Assembly (NCBI RefSeq): GCF_021155765.1
Contig: NC_060118.1
Span: forward strand, 11,319,646 to 11,383,645
Direction: 5' to 3'
Source of the DNA: Diprion similis
Lineage: Eukaryota; Arthropoda; Insecta; Hymenoptera; Diprionidae
Length of the DNA stretch: 64,000 nucleotides
In this document: piece by piece, positions 62,913-64,000 of the stretch
How the letters are laid out: every line of letters starts with the position of its first letter
Numbering within the stretch: the first letter of the stretch is position 1
Translations under genes and position numbers: made by a program
The notes under the pieces: model-generated
Told to the model about the DNA's origin: nothing
Database searches by the model: none
The model's input: the letters and a program-made list of their open reading frames with translations, nothing else

Positions 62913-64000
62913 AGTCTGCGAGTCCATCAATTATCCTCGCCAGAAGTCATCAATTTGACATATTAGATGGCGTTTCGATTGACGATGGTTTACGTATCTA
63001 AATTCGTATCTATATCCAGCTGATTCGCCGTTACATGATTGACGTCTCTCTTATCATATACATATATATAATTTCTCGTATCAATATAAACTCATCGTAA
63101 AACCCAATGAATCATCATTGTACAGAGGGAAAAAAAAAATCCATTCACAATTCGTTCGCTCTATTTCAATCAATTCCTGTAACTACAACCCAACACCAGA
63201 TTTCCTCAACACGTTTACACTTTAATTATACTAATCCAATAATTATTCAATATAATCTTAAATCAAACAAAGTATCGAAAATCTGTAGCCAAGAAGGCTC
63301 AAGAAAAAAAAGTGGAGAAAAAAAAAGAAGAAAAATAACAACAACAAAAACAACAACAACAACAATCCACCGTTACGATAAAACTAACATGCACAAGCAT
63401 ACTTCAACAATAGCTACAGACGAGCGACAAGAATTTGAAACTGCAACATCAGAATGCACCAGCATCAGCATCAGCAACAGCAACATAATAACAATATAGC
63501 AAAAGCATCAACGAACCCGAAAACGCCGCAAAGATTGTTGTTTCAACTGTTATTTGTATTAATAGTAGTAATATCTCCGACTGCAAGGCGTCGGTCGGCG
63601 GCGGTTTCTCGAGAAAAGAAAAGAAAAGAAAAGAAAAAAGAAATCTCTTTCGGTTCAGAAACAGAGAGAGAGAGAGATTTCTTTTTTTTTCTCTTCTTCT
63701 TTTTGCTTTTTACTCTCTTTTTTTACTTTTCATTTAGGATATATAAGCTGCACGAAGGCTCGAAACGCAACGGCTGCTGCTGCTGCTGCAATGCCATTCC
63801 ATGTATGCAGTTATCTTTCTTCCTCGTCTTCTTTCTCCTCTTGTTTTAAATATATATATACCGTTCGAACCGAACCAAACCGTTCGTTGCTGCATCATCA
63901 TCGTTCACGCTTATAGTATTATTATTACGGACTCGACTGAGGCGATAATGAAAACTATAAATAGATATTCATATATATATATATTTAATATATAGGGTGT
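62913..64000. other. Terminal interval with a possible Q/H-rich coding start
   Basis: There is nothing certain here. At 63454 an ATG opens a 131-codon frame that starts with His/Gln repeats and Asn, then has a hydrophobic stretch (LLFQLLFVLIVVIS) like a signal anchor, and then low-complexity sequence. The upstream DNA is rich in CAA, and the end of the frame runs through GAAAA repeats. It may be a first exon or chance. Confidence 0.25.

Noticed and set aside
1-64000. tRNA or rRNA genes
   Set aside because: I looked for GTTCGANTC-type B boxes and paired acceptor stems and for conserved rRNA blocks and saw none that were convincing. A covariance-model search would settle it.

Overview
The window is eukaryotic nuclear DNA that is rich in A+T. 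It has short GT-AG introns of about 60-500 bp, insect-like versions of conserved animal genes, and very many microsatellites. All of this suggests an insect. Hymenoptera is a plausible guess, but nothing I can read here proves the order.

The left third (about 4.1-22.2 kb) is gene-dense. I could reassemble seven genes exon by exon, with every splice phase closing. In order they are: an F-box/leucine-rich-repeat protein (+, 4173-5904); B9D2 (+, 6116-6804); tectonic (+, 6950-9307); ribonuclease kappa RNASEK (-, 10360-11018); the PH-FYVE protein PLEKHF/Phafin, called Rush in flies (+, 12103-14538); NR2C2AP (-, 17303-17952); and a VRK1-type kinase (+, 19657-22199). Tectonic and RNASEK are convergent, as are PLEKHF and NR2C2AP. 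RNASEK/PLEKHF and NR2C2AP/VRK1 are divergent and so may share promoter regions.

The clearest functional link is B9D2 next to tectonic. Both encode parts of the MKS (transition-zone) module of the primary cilium. They lie in the same orientation with 145 bp between stop and start and no canonical poly(A) signal between them, which suggests a two-gene transcription unit. The B9D2 start codon overlaps the end of a tiny upstream ORF, and the F-box gene just upstream appears to use a GC-AG intron.

The right two thirds (about 22.2-64 kb) is almost free of recognisable coding sequence. The one well-supported coding piece is a 30-codon first exon at 29494-29584 with a strong splice donor. It is probably the start of a gene with very long introns that continues to the right, but I do not recognise its product. 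The rest is intron or intergenic DNA. It holds dense simple repeats, poly(G/C) runs of 19-25 bases, several palindromic or terminal-inverted-repeat elements (including a family whose ends resemble TATGGGGTATTCCACG), and a G+C-rich block of about 780 bp. That block is present twice as a direct repeat, at 55.7 and 62.1 kb, with only about ten differences.
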